Part shown: positions 1 through 12,562 of the stretch, piece after piece | Layout of the letters: every line of letters starts with the position of its first letter | How positions within the stretch are numbered: position 1 is the first letter of the stretch | Assembly: GCA_003864495.1 (NCBI GenBank) | Contig: PEDN01001355.1 | Location: 803,750-867,749, forward strand | Direction: 5' to 3' | From: Nemopilema nomurai | Lineage: Eukaryota > Cnidaria > Scyphozoa > Rhizostomeae > Rhizostomatidae | DNA: 64,000 bases | The notes under the pieces: generated by a model | Told to the model about the DNA's origin: nothing | Database searches by the model: none | The model's input: the letters and a program-made list of their open reading frames with translations, nothing else | Program-made: the position numbers and the translations under genes

Positions 1-302
1 ATGCTGTTTGATACAACATTTGTTATATATATTACCTTTTTACTAGCTGTATTGCCAATTGTCTAGCTCATTAATGCACACTTGACACAATGTTCCTCCT
101 CCCAGATTTGTGTTACTGCTGAGCAAAAATTTCCACGCTAGGACAAGAGGCTTTTGACTAACCATAGGAAACGATTTGAAAGAATTGAAGCCAAAGTAAT
201 TTTAAGTAATGTTCCGCAAATTACGGACATTTTTATTACAAATAAAATTACCAGGATTGGGTTCTTGTGTGTGGTCTACATATTCCGTTCACTGTTTTTC
301 AG

Positions 303-3300
303 GTCAATCACGCTACACCCCTGCTGGCTCTCAAAAGGTATTTCTTTGAGTTTCAAAAATTTTTCTCAACATTCACAGTTTATCGCCGATCTCATTAACC
401 TTAATTACTTCAGTAACTGCTAGTGCCCATCTATGCTGCTAATAGCAAGAAATTTTATTCTTTTGCTGCTCCTGCACTCACCTGTTATGGATAGTGTCGT
501 TTGTTCTTTGATAGCAAAATATTTAAGCAACGAGTTTAAGGAATCAATACGCTATAGCAATATTTATTTTACATCGACGCGTAAATATGATATGCCTCTT
601 CAACTTTTGCAGGTAGTGCCAGCAGATCATGTTTCATATTTTCCAAAGGTAAAGTTACCTACCTTGCATGTACTGAAACTTTGATGTCTTCCACAGTATT
701 ACGTATTATATTATATTATGCCTGGCGCTGCTGGATAGTCTTCCACAGTATTACATATTATATTATATTATATTATATTATATTATATTATATTATATTA
801 TATTATATATATTATATTATATTTATTTTATTATATATTATATTATGTTACATTGTATAGATTGTATTGTATTGTATTGTATTGTATTGTATTGCATGAC
901 GTTATATTTCATTCACGATACCATTGCATAGTGTGCGGTATTGACGCAAATTATTGAATGTTGAAGCATATTTTCGCATTTGGTTGCATAATGATGCATG
1001 AAATTTCATATCATTGTGTGTTGATATTTAATTTTGCTTGTTGTCGCGTATTTATGCATTCAGTCGCATATTGATGCAAATAATATTATCGATATTATCG
1101 AATATCGCATATTATTGATTCTTTATTTTAATTCGTGATGACTATTGACACATGTTCGTTTGATAAACTCACTTCATCAATTTATGTATCCCAGTTTGTA
1201 TTTTTTCACCCACCCTCTTTTTGTTCCAACTCATTTCGAAAAGCATGTCCGTTATTATTTTGAAAAAATGATCCGCTCCCACTTATCATTGCCACCTTGC
1301 TTCTCCAATCATTTAATGCTCAGTAGAGCAGCGCTCCAAGATGATTGAAGTGAAGATTTTTCAAAAAACATTGTTGTACGTTTAGTGTCATTACATTATT
1401 GATTATGAAATAAGGCCTGATGTTTGGTTTTGAAGAAATTTATATTCTTCATTGCAGACAGGGTATCTATCGTTCGACTCTGCCAAGCCGGTTGCCATTG
1501 TTACAAAGCTCAAGGAATTCAATGCCCGAGTAGACGAGGTCTGTACTGCAAGTAGACAATTACTTTTTCCTATTGCGATGCTCCCTTTACTATAATTAAA
1601 ACCCTATATTTCCATTTATGTGCTCTATATTGACGGTATTTTCTCTTCTTTTATCGAAGGCTACTAAGTTAACAGAAGATGAAGTAGCTGTTTTATCAAG
1701 TATGTGCAAATTGTTACGAATTCAACTGATAGTATATAGTTGGAAGTATATAAAGTATAATATATATTGGAATGTTTTTTATTTCTTTGTTTTCGTGAGT
1801 TCGAGTCTCGCCCGGGTCGGTTATTTTTCCGCTCTCTCTATGATTCTTCGTAAGAAATCCTGTTGTCTATGACCTTCACTTTGTTTTAAGATATACTCGG
1901 TCGATTAATTGGCAACAGATTTTTATAGAGTTTGTAATAGTTCATATCGAGTAGCTCTGATGGGAAGCCCCTCTGCCGAGCTCTCAAGTCACCTCAAACG
2001 CTTCTTTAGAGGATATGCAAGTGCCATCGATGATGCTCTATCCAATGAAACTTTTCTGTTTTTCTAATTGTTTCTACAAGCAGCAAAATATGCTTGCTAC
2101 AGAGCTCTTTCTAGAACCACTACGTTTCGAGGAGAATTTGTCATTAATATTCATACTAACAGTTCTTAACGAGTGACTGTGCTCTTCTTGATATGGCAAA
2201 CAGATAAAGAAGAGCAGAAATATGATTGGTACTGTTACGTCTTTTTATTTATTATACGAGTTTATGGATTTCAAAACTTACAGCCTCGATCAGAGATCTG
2301 CCTCTTGGGAATCAAAGCTGACTGATTTATCAGAGAATTAAACTGGACTTTGTCACTGGCAAGAGAAATTTGACATTATGAATTGCGCATTCTTTTGCAG
2401 GAAGCTTAGAGGTAGTTAGTGAGCAAAAGAGCATTGAAGAAGACCAATGCCAGCTATTGCTGCAAATCGTTGACAAACTGCTCAAATGGCCAGTTGAGCT
2501 TATTTTTCCAGGTGTGTTCATTTAGACATTACTGTTTACCATCTGCTATAGACAGAGCTGTGTATGCAATTTGGTACACAGAGCCTTGTAAGCATTTTGG
2601 TATACAGAGCCTTGTAAGCATTTTGGTAAACAGAGCCTTGTATACATTTTGGTAAACAGAGCCTTGTGTGCAATAAGGTACACAGAGCCTTGTAAGCATT
2701 TTGGTAAACAGAGCCTTGTATGCAATTAGGTACACAGAGCCTTGTAAACATTTTGGTATACAGAGCTGTGTAAGTATTTTGGTACACAGAGCCTTGTATG
2801 CATTTTGGTCAACAGAGCCTTGTAATCACTTTGGTACACAGAGCCTTGTATGCAATTAGGTACACAGAGCCTTGTAAGCACTTTGGTATACAGAGTCGTG
2901 TGTGCATTTTGGTAGACAGAGCCTTGTAAGCATTTTGGGAAACAGAGCCTTGTAAGCATTTTGGTACACAGAGCCTTGTAAGCATTTTGGTAGACAGAGC
3001 CTTGTATGCAATTAGGTACACAGAGCCTTGTAAGCATTTTGGTATACAGAGTCGTGTGTGCATTTTGGTAGACAGAGCCTTGTAAGCATTTTGGGAAACA
3101 GAGCCTTGTATGCAATTAGGTACACAGAGCCTTGTAAACATTTTGGTATACAGAGCCGTGTAAGCATTTTGGTACACAGAGCCTTGTAAGCATTTTGGGA
3201 AACAGAGCCTTGTAAGCATTTTGGTACACAGAGCCTTGTAAGCATTTTGGTAGACAGAGCCTTGTATGCAATTAGGTACACAGAGCCTTGTAAGCATTTT

Positions 3301-6300
3301 GGTATACAGAGTCGTGTGTGCATTTTGGTAGACAGAGCCTTGTAAGCATTTTGGGAAACAGAGCCTTGTAAGCATTTTGGTACACAGAGCCTTGTAAGCA
3401 TTTTGGTAAACAGAGCCTTGTATGCAATTAGGTACACAGAGCCTTGTAAACATTTTGGTATACAGAGCTGTGTAAGCATTTTGGTACACAGAGCCTTGTA
3501 AGCACTTTGGTACACAGAGCCTTGTAAGCATTTTGGTACACAGAGCCTTGTAAGCACTTTGGTACACAGAGCCTTGTAAGCACTTTGGTACACAGAGCCT
3601 TGTATGCATTTTGGTAAACAGAGCCTTGTAAGCACTTTGGTACACAGAGCCTTGTAAGCACTTTGGTACACAGAGCCTTGTATGCATTTTGGTACACAGA
3701 GCCTTGTATGCATTTTGGTAAACAGAGCCTTGTAAGCACTTTGGTACACAGAGCCTTGTATGCAATTAGGTACACAGAGCCTTGTAAGCATTTTGGTATA
3801 CAGAGTCGTGTGTGCATTTTGGTAGACAGAGCCTTGTAAGCATTTTGGGAAACAGAGCCTTGTAAGCATTTTGGTACACAGAGCCTTGTAAGCATTTTGG
3901 TAAACAGAGCCTTGTAAACATTTTGGTAGACAGAGCCTTGTAAGCACTTTGGTACACAGAGCCTTGTATGCAATTTGGTACACAGAGCCTTGTAAGCACT
4001 TTGGTACACAGAGCCTTGTATGCAATTTGGTACACAGAGCCTTGTAAGCATTTTGGTATACAGTCCAGAACGGTCACAAGTTGCTACTTAAGTTTCGCCC
4101 GTAATTCGATCATCAATTAACATTTATGGGAGCTTGGAACCACTCCATTCTATAGATCATAGACATTTTTTGCAATTAAGCCTGCTAATTCAACTGAATT
4201 CGTTTGAGCCAGGCCTTAGTACCATGAGAACGAAGCAATACTACACGACATAGTTTCAGCTTTTCTGGATCGCTACTTCAAAAGTGATAGAATTCAACTT
4301 ATCGAAAATCTGACTTTTTAACGACCTTCACTGTCACTGATCCAGGGGTGTGTTTTCTTCGATTCCAACCCCGCTAAATTCTCAAGTTGTGAAGCATTCG
4401 CCAATACTTTGTTTTCCAAGTCCACTACATCGTTTTTACCAGCTGTAACTTATTGTGGTTCCTTTTTACACACAGGATTGGATTCGGTCAGAATTCTCGT
4501 GAGACAGAAGCACGTCAATGAAAAGCTGCTTAGCCAGGACATTTCTTCGAAATTCATCGACTCGGTTCTTCAAGTCGCCAGGTTTGTCATCCATTTACAT
4601 TCTTAAACTCAAAATTCTTGATCAACGTTCTCGCTTGGTTATTTAGAGCAGGAATAAAGTTAGGGTCTTGATACGTGCGTATACGTACGTATAAAGAGGC
4701 GATTTGAAAGCACGCTATCAGATTCTTACCCACCTCGTGCGTAAGACCCTAGGCAAATTGAAACCAGCATCAGCTTATGATCAAGGTGCCCTTTGATAAT
4801 CGAAATAAACCACTCAAAGGGCATAAGGTCTTGTCATGTTTTAGGATCTGGCTGTTTTCAGTTGACTTAGATGCGTGGCTCACCGTACAAACCGTAAATT
4901 ATACGATCACTCATACTCTTCCTTCTATAACTAAAAGCTTTAAAAAAGTTTTGTCTCATTATCTTTGCTTTTTGCCTCTCTCTTCTGAAAAATCTTTTAA
5001 GTTATTACTTGAATGTAGAAATACTTTTAGATCCGATCTTGGCAAAGTAATATTTAGGTGGGGTCGAAGTATGCAAAACTGTCTTTCGCACGAATTTACA
5101 GCACGAATTTTGTACCGTGAACGATGAATTTCCATGAAGATTTAATTAGTTCTACCTTGTTGGAAAAGGTGAACGGATTTCTAGCCTGAAAGCAAAGCAT
5201 TTGCAGAAACCTTTGGAAGAACATAGCAAGGCGCTTTAGATGTGTAGATGTCAGGAGAGTAGAGATCAATGCAATCAATTTTGTTAAAGCTTTTCTTTCT
5301 AATTAATTTTTTGTTCTTTAATGATTATTGCGCTTCAAAAACTGGATCTTGTTTTCTTTGTCAATAGACCTGATCACCCTCCAAGCAATCTAATGCTGGT
5401 GCAACGGATTCTCTGTAACTGCTTTTCGTCTACTACCGCCATCCATCAAATGCTTGAGAACCAAACCAAGGCAAGCACCTTATACATTTGCGTTTCTTCG
5501 TTAGAAATGTTATTTCTAGACATGCTGAAGTAGCTATTTTATGCCAGCAGATAATTTCAATAATCTTTAGTGGGAGTTTATTTTGGCATAAGATGCCAAT
5601 AATTGGTCGAATAAGTTCAGCTAGGTATTATACCCTCCTGTCACTCTAAAGTAAGGTGTATAAAAAATTTTAGAGTAAAATCTCCTTCTTGCTAGCCTTG
5701 TTTAGCATTTTCTCATGGCTTTACCCTGAGATATAACCATTTGCATTATGCATAACTTGTGCGGTTGTGTTTTCTGCCTAAAGAAGGAACTGTTGGTTGA
5801 ATTTTTAAACTGATTTTAAAGATTGTTTTTGTCCAGAGAAATGTTCATCAAATTGGAATCGCTAGACCAACTTTTTAAAGATAAATATACCTTCAAAGCT
5901 TTTTGTCTATTTCATGCAAAAACGAAGTTTTGCTGCTCGTTTATATTTAATTCTCTTTGCCATTCACTTTAAAATTTGATGATCCTTTTAGGTTGTTGAA
6001 CATGCTGTCGCATCGTTTTCATCTTCGAACAAAAATTCGCATGTTGCTTCATCATCCACGATTTTAAAGTGAGTTTGCCTTTCTACAACTACGTTTTAGA
6101 CTTTCAATCATCTTTCCGTAGAACCTAAACAAGAAGTAGCTACATGTTGTAAAGGATATCTGCTTTTCAAAAACAAGTTCTATATGGCAATCATTTTCAA
6201 TTCAACTTGATGGTGCCTCCCCGGTTTGAGTTTCGTTCCGCCGTCTCATTTTTTTTCCATGTTGTTGCCGGAAAGAGACGGCTCAGTGTATTAGGGAGGG

Positions 6301-9300
6301 TCGTTTCTTCGTTCCAGGCTTCATTTATTAATTTGATGAACACCGGCCTCGTTTCAAATTCAACCAGAAGACTTATCACTTTCATGCACACCAGGCCGAG
6401 GCTGAGAGCCGAAACCAAATCGCTCAATGCTTTTTACGAGTCATTTGAAGCTAGAACAGTTGCACGTGCCGAAGCATTGCTTTTTTCAAATGTTCATTAT
6501 CTCCCGGAACCCTCTTCGATGATGTTTTTGTTCACTACATGGTAGACCAGCCATTTCTGACGCTGTCACGGGCAGGAAAAGCCCATTTGTTGTCTAGTCT
6601 TAATATATTTTCTAACGCCTTTTGAGAAAATGCAGATGCCTCTAGATATAAGTGACTTGTGTGCCTAAACTTGGCCTTGTTGATATATCCAGCAGAAAAG
6701 AGTTTCTTGTATCATCATATTCTTTTGCATTACTCACAAACTCTTGATTGCCTCAACCCAAAGCATCGCACAACATGGCACAGTGCTCGAAACAGCACAT
6801 GCATATTTAATTCAATGGTGTTGTTTTTTCAGTTATTGCGTTGCATTGCGGTCATCAGCATTCGAAGACAAGGTCCCTCTCTTGCATGCTGTTATGGAGG
6901 TTGGTTTCTATCACTTATTCATGCCCATCCTTTTCCACGCTGAGGTCACGCCAGGTTCAATAATGCGTTCTCTTTATCTGCATAACTGATAACAACTTTG
7001 ATTACTGCAGCCAGTAGAAGATATCAGAGTAAATTAACCAAGTCAAATGGAAAATCTCATCTTGGCTTACTACGATTAAGATTGGTTAGAAATTGTCGCT
7101 TCTCCGCCACAGCAATTTGCCTCGTAAAGAATGTTGACGTCAATTCGTTACCGCAGCAAGTTTTTCATTTGACAATTTGTTCGCGCGAGTGTAATTGTAG
7201 ACCACATACACTTTTCCACATTTGTCTAAATTTATTTGTGTGTTCAGATAAGGGAAAAGTGATTAATGTCCTTTGTTAAGTGTTTACATACATCAGTTGC
7301 TCTCTATTAGGCTCAGGTCTCTTTTTACTTCTTTCATTTTGCCTACCTGAAAAAATGTTTCTCAGCTTATCGCACTATTTTCTGTGAATCTAACGGGTTG
7401 CTATGCAAAGCAAATTCATTTGAGGATTTCATACTTCATTAGTAATTACAGTGTTTTAGAAGTCGCTAAAAATTTTGAAATATTTAAAACTTTTGCAATA
7501 GTGAGTAATTAGTTTTAAATGCAACAGTAATGAAGGTCTCTGTAAGTGCTTTGCACTTGGGGTATAAATGCTCCTAAAAAGACTAATAATATCTTAAGAC
7601 TTTTTCAGTGTTCAGACTCTGTGTTCAGACGTCTCCGGCAAATTTAATTAAGTATGGGCACGATTTTAAATCAATCAGACAAGGAAATTTTGTTGGGCCC
7701 CATTGATATCGCTAAAAGTTATTAATAATGCATCAATTATTTGGAAAAATGTTTCCAAAATCACAAATTTTTAATGGGATCTCTGCAGATCTCCCATTTT
7801 GTGTCTAAATACCAATTATCGTGATATGTGGTCTTTCAATATCCTTAATTCTTTGAAAGAGTCCACTGAGTTTACGCCACTACATGCGTAAGATTAATTG
7901 ACCAAGAACTTTTGTTTACGTTTACAGAGGACTGGATAGCTTGGCATCTTTAACTTGATTTTATTTTCTTGGAGCTGCCACTGTTGATAGGTTTCGTAAC
8001 GATCGGTCTCAAAAAATGATGCAATGAAATTTACAATCATCTTTGAATATTACGTTAAAAGCCAAACAGGTGTCGGAAAAGGGTATTTGACCAAACTCGT
8101 CAGTTTGATGGCAGCTTTTTCTTCCCCAATTCTTATCCCCTGAACTTTCATGATCTCAGGCGATTTCAGTTAGATCCACGTTCTTGGACTGACCTAAATT
8201 CGCACGATACAAATTCCTTCGAGAAGTCAGTTTTGTTTTCTTGAATTCAGGAATTGATGTCTTAGATGTAATGGATGTAATTGATATGCATAAGAGACTA
8301 TAAAATGAGAGACTATAGTAGCTAAAAATCTATTTTAACTTTCGCTAGTGAAAAGTATTGCATTTTTTCGATTAGTTTCGTTTATGGTGTCAAAAAGTCT
8401 TGAAACTGTTGTTTGTGTGATTAATTGCCCCCCCCCCCACACTTTAGTGACCTTGAAAATTGTCTTTAAGTTTAGAATTGATAAGATACACACAATATTA
8501 TGTTTTGATTTGCATTTCCATCTCGTGTCAACGCCATTATCATAGTTCTCGCAAATAGAACTTTACACATTTAAAATATAATCGGTGCTTTGTTTTTTTT
8601 AAATTTCAAATCGTTATTTTAATTAGATGAAGCTTCGGCTCATGGCAAATGGCATCTCAAGGGTAATTTTTGTGACGAGATATATTGAGTGTTATTACGT
8701 TTTTATTTTAGGCTTTGCAAATTGGATTGGACGGAGAATCGCAATTCCGTTTACTAGTTTCACTTGGCACTTTGGTATGTGAAAATCATTCTCGAGATAA
8801 AAATGAAACCTTAGGCAAACAATTTTAAGGGTCGTAAAAGTATTTTGCTTTTTCAGTGCGATTTTGATTATGTTTAAATATGAATTGGATACACATGATC
8901 CTGTGCTGCTGAAATCATATGAATGTTGTTGCATCTTTCCCACGAAGTGACCTTACTTAATCAAGTGGAATGAATACAAAGTCCTTTGTTTTTTAAACTC
9001 CGCAATAGGAGTTTAAGTTTCATTCATGATGGGTTTTAGAAGTGTATTCCGTAATGTATTGGAAATGCAAGGTTAATCTTCATGTCTGGATGGTAATTTG
9101 AAGTCGGGGCTGCAGGCAAGAATAGCTAGGAATGTTAAAAGATTCATGTGACAGAGAGAAAGACAAGATTAAGTAATTGTATAAAAAATTACGTATTCTT
9201 TGCCCATTTTATTACTGAAATTGAAGTTGATCATTTGTGGTAAGGTAATCATTAGCCAATCCTAGGCCTAATTATATACTTAAAGGTCAGAAATATAATC

Positions 9301-10896
9301 ATCATGTAAAATATTGCCTGCTAATACACAGGTATAAACATTGACATCTTGAAGCATTTTTATTAAGCTTTTTCTTTCGAATTAGTGTTTTAATGCAGAG
9401 TTGCCATGACACTTTCAGGCCTAGCAAAGGCCGATCCCAACACTAATCAGTTGCAATATCTAACTGCAATTTGCCTACTTGAAAATAAACATACATTCTT
9501 TCTAAAATAGGTTAGTCGGTAGGTAGGAAAATAAATCCATTTTCATTTCCGTTGAATCGGCTGGTTATTTATGTTTACTGTTGATAAAAGCTAAATGAAC
9601 CATGCAATGCAAATAAATATCTATTTATAGAGTTAAAGGTGCTAATTTCATTGCCATAACATTCTAATGGAGTAAGGCTGTACTATTGATTGGCTTCTCA
9701 AGAGGTCAATAGGTACTACTGATGTCATGTATTTATATTGCTCCAGAATGGCAGGACTCTATTTTGCAATCCTGAGTTTAACATCACTGTAATGTGGTGT
9801 AAGATCACTAAAAGATACCATCAAAAGGTGAAACAAAAGCTGACTTCCTAAATACGGAAAAGAGCATTGTTTAATTTGTTTGGGTTGGGGATGCTCTGAT
9901 TTCTCAAGATTATTATATGTACAATTATTATATGCTCGATATATCTATATTTATTTTATGCTCTGATTTATGCAAGAAACACTCATTTTACATTTCTGAA
10001 AAATCAACACATCTTTCAACTTACATCTCAAGCAAGTGGAAATGAATGTCATTGGTATGTTTATTTCTAGATCCATGAAGATGCAGTATCTATGTCATTT
10101 GCATCATCTGTTGGCTTGAAGTCAATTCTAGAGAATTTGAAGTCAGTGAAAGATCCAAAAAAGGTTTGTACATTGTTTGTCTTCAGGCTAACTCTTAACC
10201 CGGACCTCATCCAAAGGTCTACCCAACTGGTTTGCTGTTATTAGCTTCTTGAAAAGGTATATTCTCTACTAGTTTGGTTGCCATACAACTTGACAGGTGT
10301 AGTAAATGTGAAAATAGCCATCAAAAAGCTCTTGTTTAGTCCTTCTCAATCTATTAGGCTGATAATTTTCTTCAGATGCTATGCTTTCTATCCTTGCCAT
10401 TTTCAGGACTTGTATTAGCTTGTTTTGGCTACAAAAATATAGCTTTTTGTTCTACTGTAATACACATCTATCCAAACTAGTATGAAAACCTTTGCTGAAA
10501 AGAGGTTTCCGCAACTTGGGTTATCTCTTGATCCTATAGCCTTTGATTCATACAGTAATTTCGGTTTGTGGTTTAGTTTACAATTGTATGCAATCTTGGA
10601 CCTCTGCCATATAAAGGCTAACCCATAGAGCAAGGGAAGCCACCAGCTATGATTCTTTTCATGTTTTCCTTGTCAAAGAAATTAAATATGGTGCAAAAGA
10701 TGAGTTATCTCTGTATCCCTCCAAGTAACACTTTTTCAATGACACAAGAGCTTTCTGGCCTTTCATGGCTGTCACCAGTAAACTCAGCCGGCCTGAAATT
10801 AATGTATCCAAATATTTACAAATGTTCAGCTATATTTACAAACACTCTCATTTTCAGGTTGGGGATTGTGCTTTACAACTCTTGAGCATCACCTGA
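303..10896 (+). CDS. PLAA: PLAA (phospholipase A2-activating protein), 3' part: end of linker plus PUL domain, 12 exons
   Basis: Exons by my splice reading: 303-337, 613-648, 1458-1538, 1660-1699, 2401-2511, 4476-4581, 5368-5470, 5992-6068, 6833-6899, 8712-8774, 10071-10163 and 10858-10896 (TGA). All phases agree and give 282 codons. The translation follows animal PLAA from its RYxPG-type linker (GQSRYTPAGSQ) and YFPK into the PUL domain: FDSAKPVAIVTKLKEFN, LTEDEVAVL, KWPVELIFPGLDSVRILV, ILCNCF, the NKNSHVA region, NYCVAL, FRLLVSLGTL, and a last exon ending GDCALQLLSIT. PLAA (yeast Doa1/Ufd3) is a ubiquitin-binding cofactor of the p97/VCP ATPase, and its PUL domain, an armadillo-like fold, binds the p97 tail. 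The N-terminal WD40 propeller and PFU domain must lie upstream of the window. The intron after 5470 starts with GC. Identity is recalled by family resemblance, without a search; exon ends are inferred from splice consensus. Confidence 0.9.
686..895. repeat. AT-rich microsatellites (TATTA)n and (ATTGT)n with a short flanking duplication
   Basis: Within a PLAA intron, a pentamer array of TATTA runs roughly 753-847 and a second pentamer array of ATTGT runs roughly 858-893. A segment starting gtcttccacagtatta occurs at about 686 and again at about 739, so the left flank of the array has itself been duplicated. Simple repeat, no function inferred. Confidence 0.85.
2553..4060. repeat. 26-bp minisatellite, 58 tandem copies, in a PLAA intron
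   Basis: The unit begins cagagccttgtaagcatt, continues ttggtaca, and is 26 bp long. From 2553 to 4060 is 1508 bases, exactly 58 x 26, so there is no net insertion or deletion over 58 copies. Variation is by substitution at a few positions: taagca, tatgca or taaaca; cattt, caatt or cactt; ggtaca, ggtaaa, ggtaga or ggtata. A rare variant reading cagagtcgtgtgtgc recurs at 2891, 3047, 3307 and 3801, spaced by 6, 10 and 19 units, so blocks of units have been copied together. The minus strand of the unit has no stop in any frame, which creates overlapping spurious open frames of up to about 337 codons. The array lies wholly between the PLAA exons ending 2511 and starting 4476. Confidence 0.95.
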
Positions 10897-12562
10897 TTAG
10901 TCTTGATAAAGATGTAGAAAGTTGTTTAAATCTAGTCAGCATAATTCTAGACTTTTGAAAGATATTCCTGTTTCATATTTCTTGTAAGTCGGCTGACATC
11001 TACCGCTGGTTTCTACCCTTGTTTGCTCTTATACAACATTTTTCATAACTCACGGAGGAGTATATATTTAATTACATTATGGTATCATGGTAGTTGCAAT
11101 TTATGCTTCAGGATGTGAAATGGGTTTTACTTCACAAAACCATCCCTCTAGCACCCTTAAAGCTCACCCCAAGCTCAAAGTAAGTTAGCCATGTCAGCAT
11201 TGTTTATCAGTCAATGGTTTTTATAAACCTGACATGAAATTTAGACTTAAAGAATTGTCAGCATTTGGGTAGGTTTTGGTATTTTAACCTTAGCAGGGGA
11301 AATGTTTTCACTCATCAAATACCACTTGCTGTAAATCATTTGGTATAGCTTTGCATATCAAGGAGGCAAGCTGATCTAGTGATTGCCTTTTCCTGTTCAT
11401 TTACCAAGGTATTATTGTTTCTCACTGGCATAAAGGAAACTAGGAGCTTGATTTATTTTCTTCTAGACATATCAGTGATTCAACATTTGTTATGGGGTAC
11501 TACAACTCCCTTGGTTTAATTGGATAAAATAGGGCATGTCTTAAGAACAAGAATATTGGGCAATGCCAGGGCTATATTTGCGATTTGAAGCAGTAAATTA
11601 TTTCTACATGGAAAGGTGCACCAGCCTAAAAAAGGTGTTTGTTGCATGTAAAGTCAAGAGTCAATTGTTCTACCTCTCCTCCCAAATCTCCTCACCCTAA
11701 CCACCATTTGAAAAGGGTGTGGCTTTTAACTCAGTTCTTATACTTTATATCATTGCTAATAACATGAAGTAAACATTGCATATTCTGAAGATCATGCATC
11801 CATGAACAGATTGTCAAAATCAGTTTTCTTTGTTTGTCAGAATGCAATCCTATTATACTTCTGAATTTAGTTGTTCAATTTAAAGCTTGTATTATTGTAT
11901 TTGAGAAGTACTATAATATAAGTTTTGGGTGACACTACTTCACTGTTGAGATCTTTGAGATGTTGCTTTCTTTTCCAAAATTGCATTCAAATCTCCTTCA
12001 AAATATATGCTTTTTAAGAGATATTTGGAGTTAGTGTCAAGAAGGAAAGCCTTGAAGCTCTGTGGTGTTCCTTTCAAGAACAAAGTATTCAGGCCCAACA
12101 TTTGTGCTTGAACTATGTAAAGAAGAACATTGATTTGCTTAAAGCCCCCCACTCAGACCCTTTGGTATGTTTACTTGCTTGTCCATTATTCTTTAAAGAC
12201 TTTTAAGCATGTCCACAGATTACAAATCAACAGCTCTTCTTTTACTTGCTGCAACTTTGAGTTGATTATGGTGTCTGTGAGGTGAAAGACATATAAACTC
12301 TGCAACAGGTTTTCATTTTTAATGTGTTTTTATAAACATATTTTTTAAGGGAATTTTGACACAAAGGTATTGGTGATGAATAAATGAAAGATATAAGATA
12401 AAGAAGAAAGTTGGCTAGAGAAAATCAGTCCTGCGGAAAGTTTGACCTATGGCAGTATGACCTTTATCAAGAACCAGAGCAATAGCCTTTGACCCCAAAA
12501 CTCTTGTTTCATACATGTGCATTATTTAGACTTGTAATAAACACTAGACCTATTGACAAATT
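10897..12562. other. Convergent intergenic region, PLAA 3' UTR to HADH-like 3' end
   Basis: PLAA ends at 10896 on the plus strand and the HADH-like gene ends at 12563 on the minus strand, so the two genes converge here. I see no convincing exon. An AATAAA at 12375-12380 on the plus strand is the only standard poly(A) signal I noticed for PLAA, which would imply a 3' UTR of about 1.5 kb; an ATTAAA on the minus strand near 12316 could serve the HADH-like gene. Both are weak assignments. Confidence 0.4.

Noticed and set aside
2536..4077. Minus-strand frames up to 337 codons encoding a Cys/Tyr-rich 26-residue repeat
   Set aside because: A 26-bp unit without minus-strand stops opens all three frames at once. 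The array lies inside a PLAA intron, and no start, splice or promoter context supports a gene.
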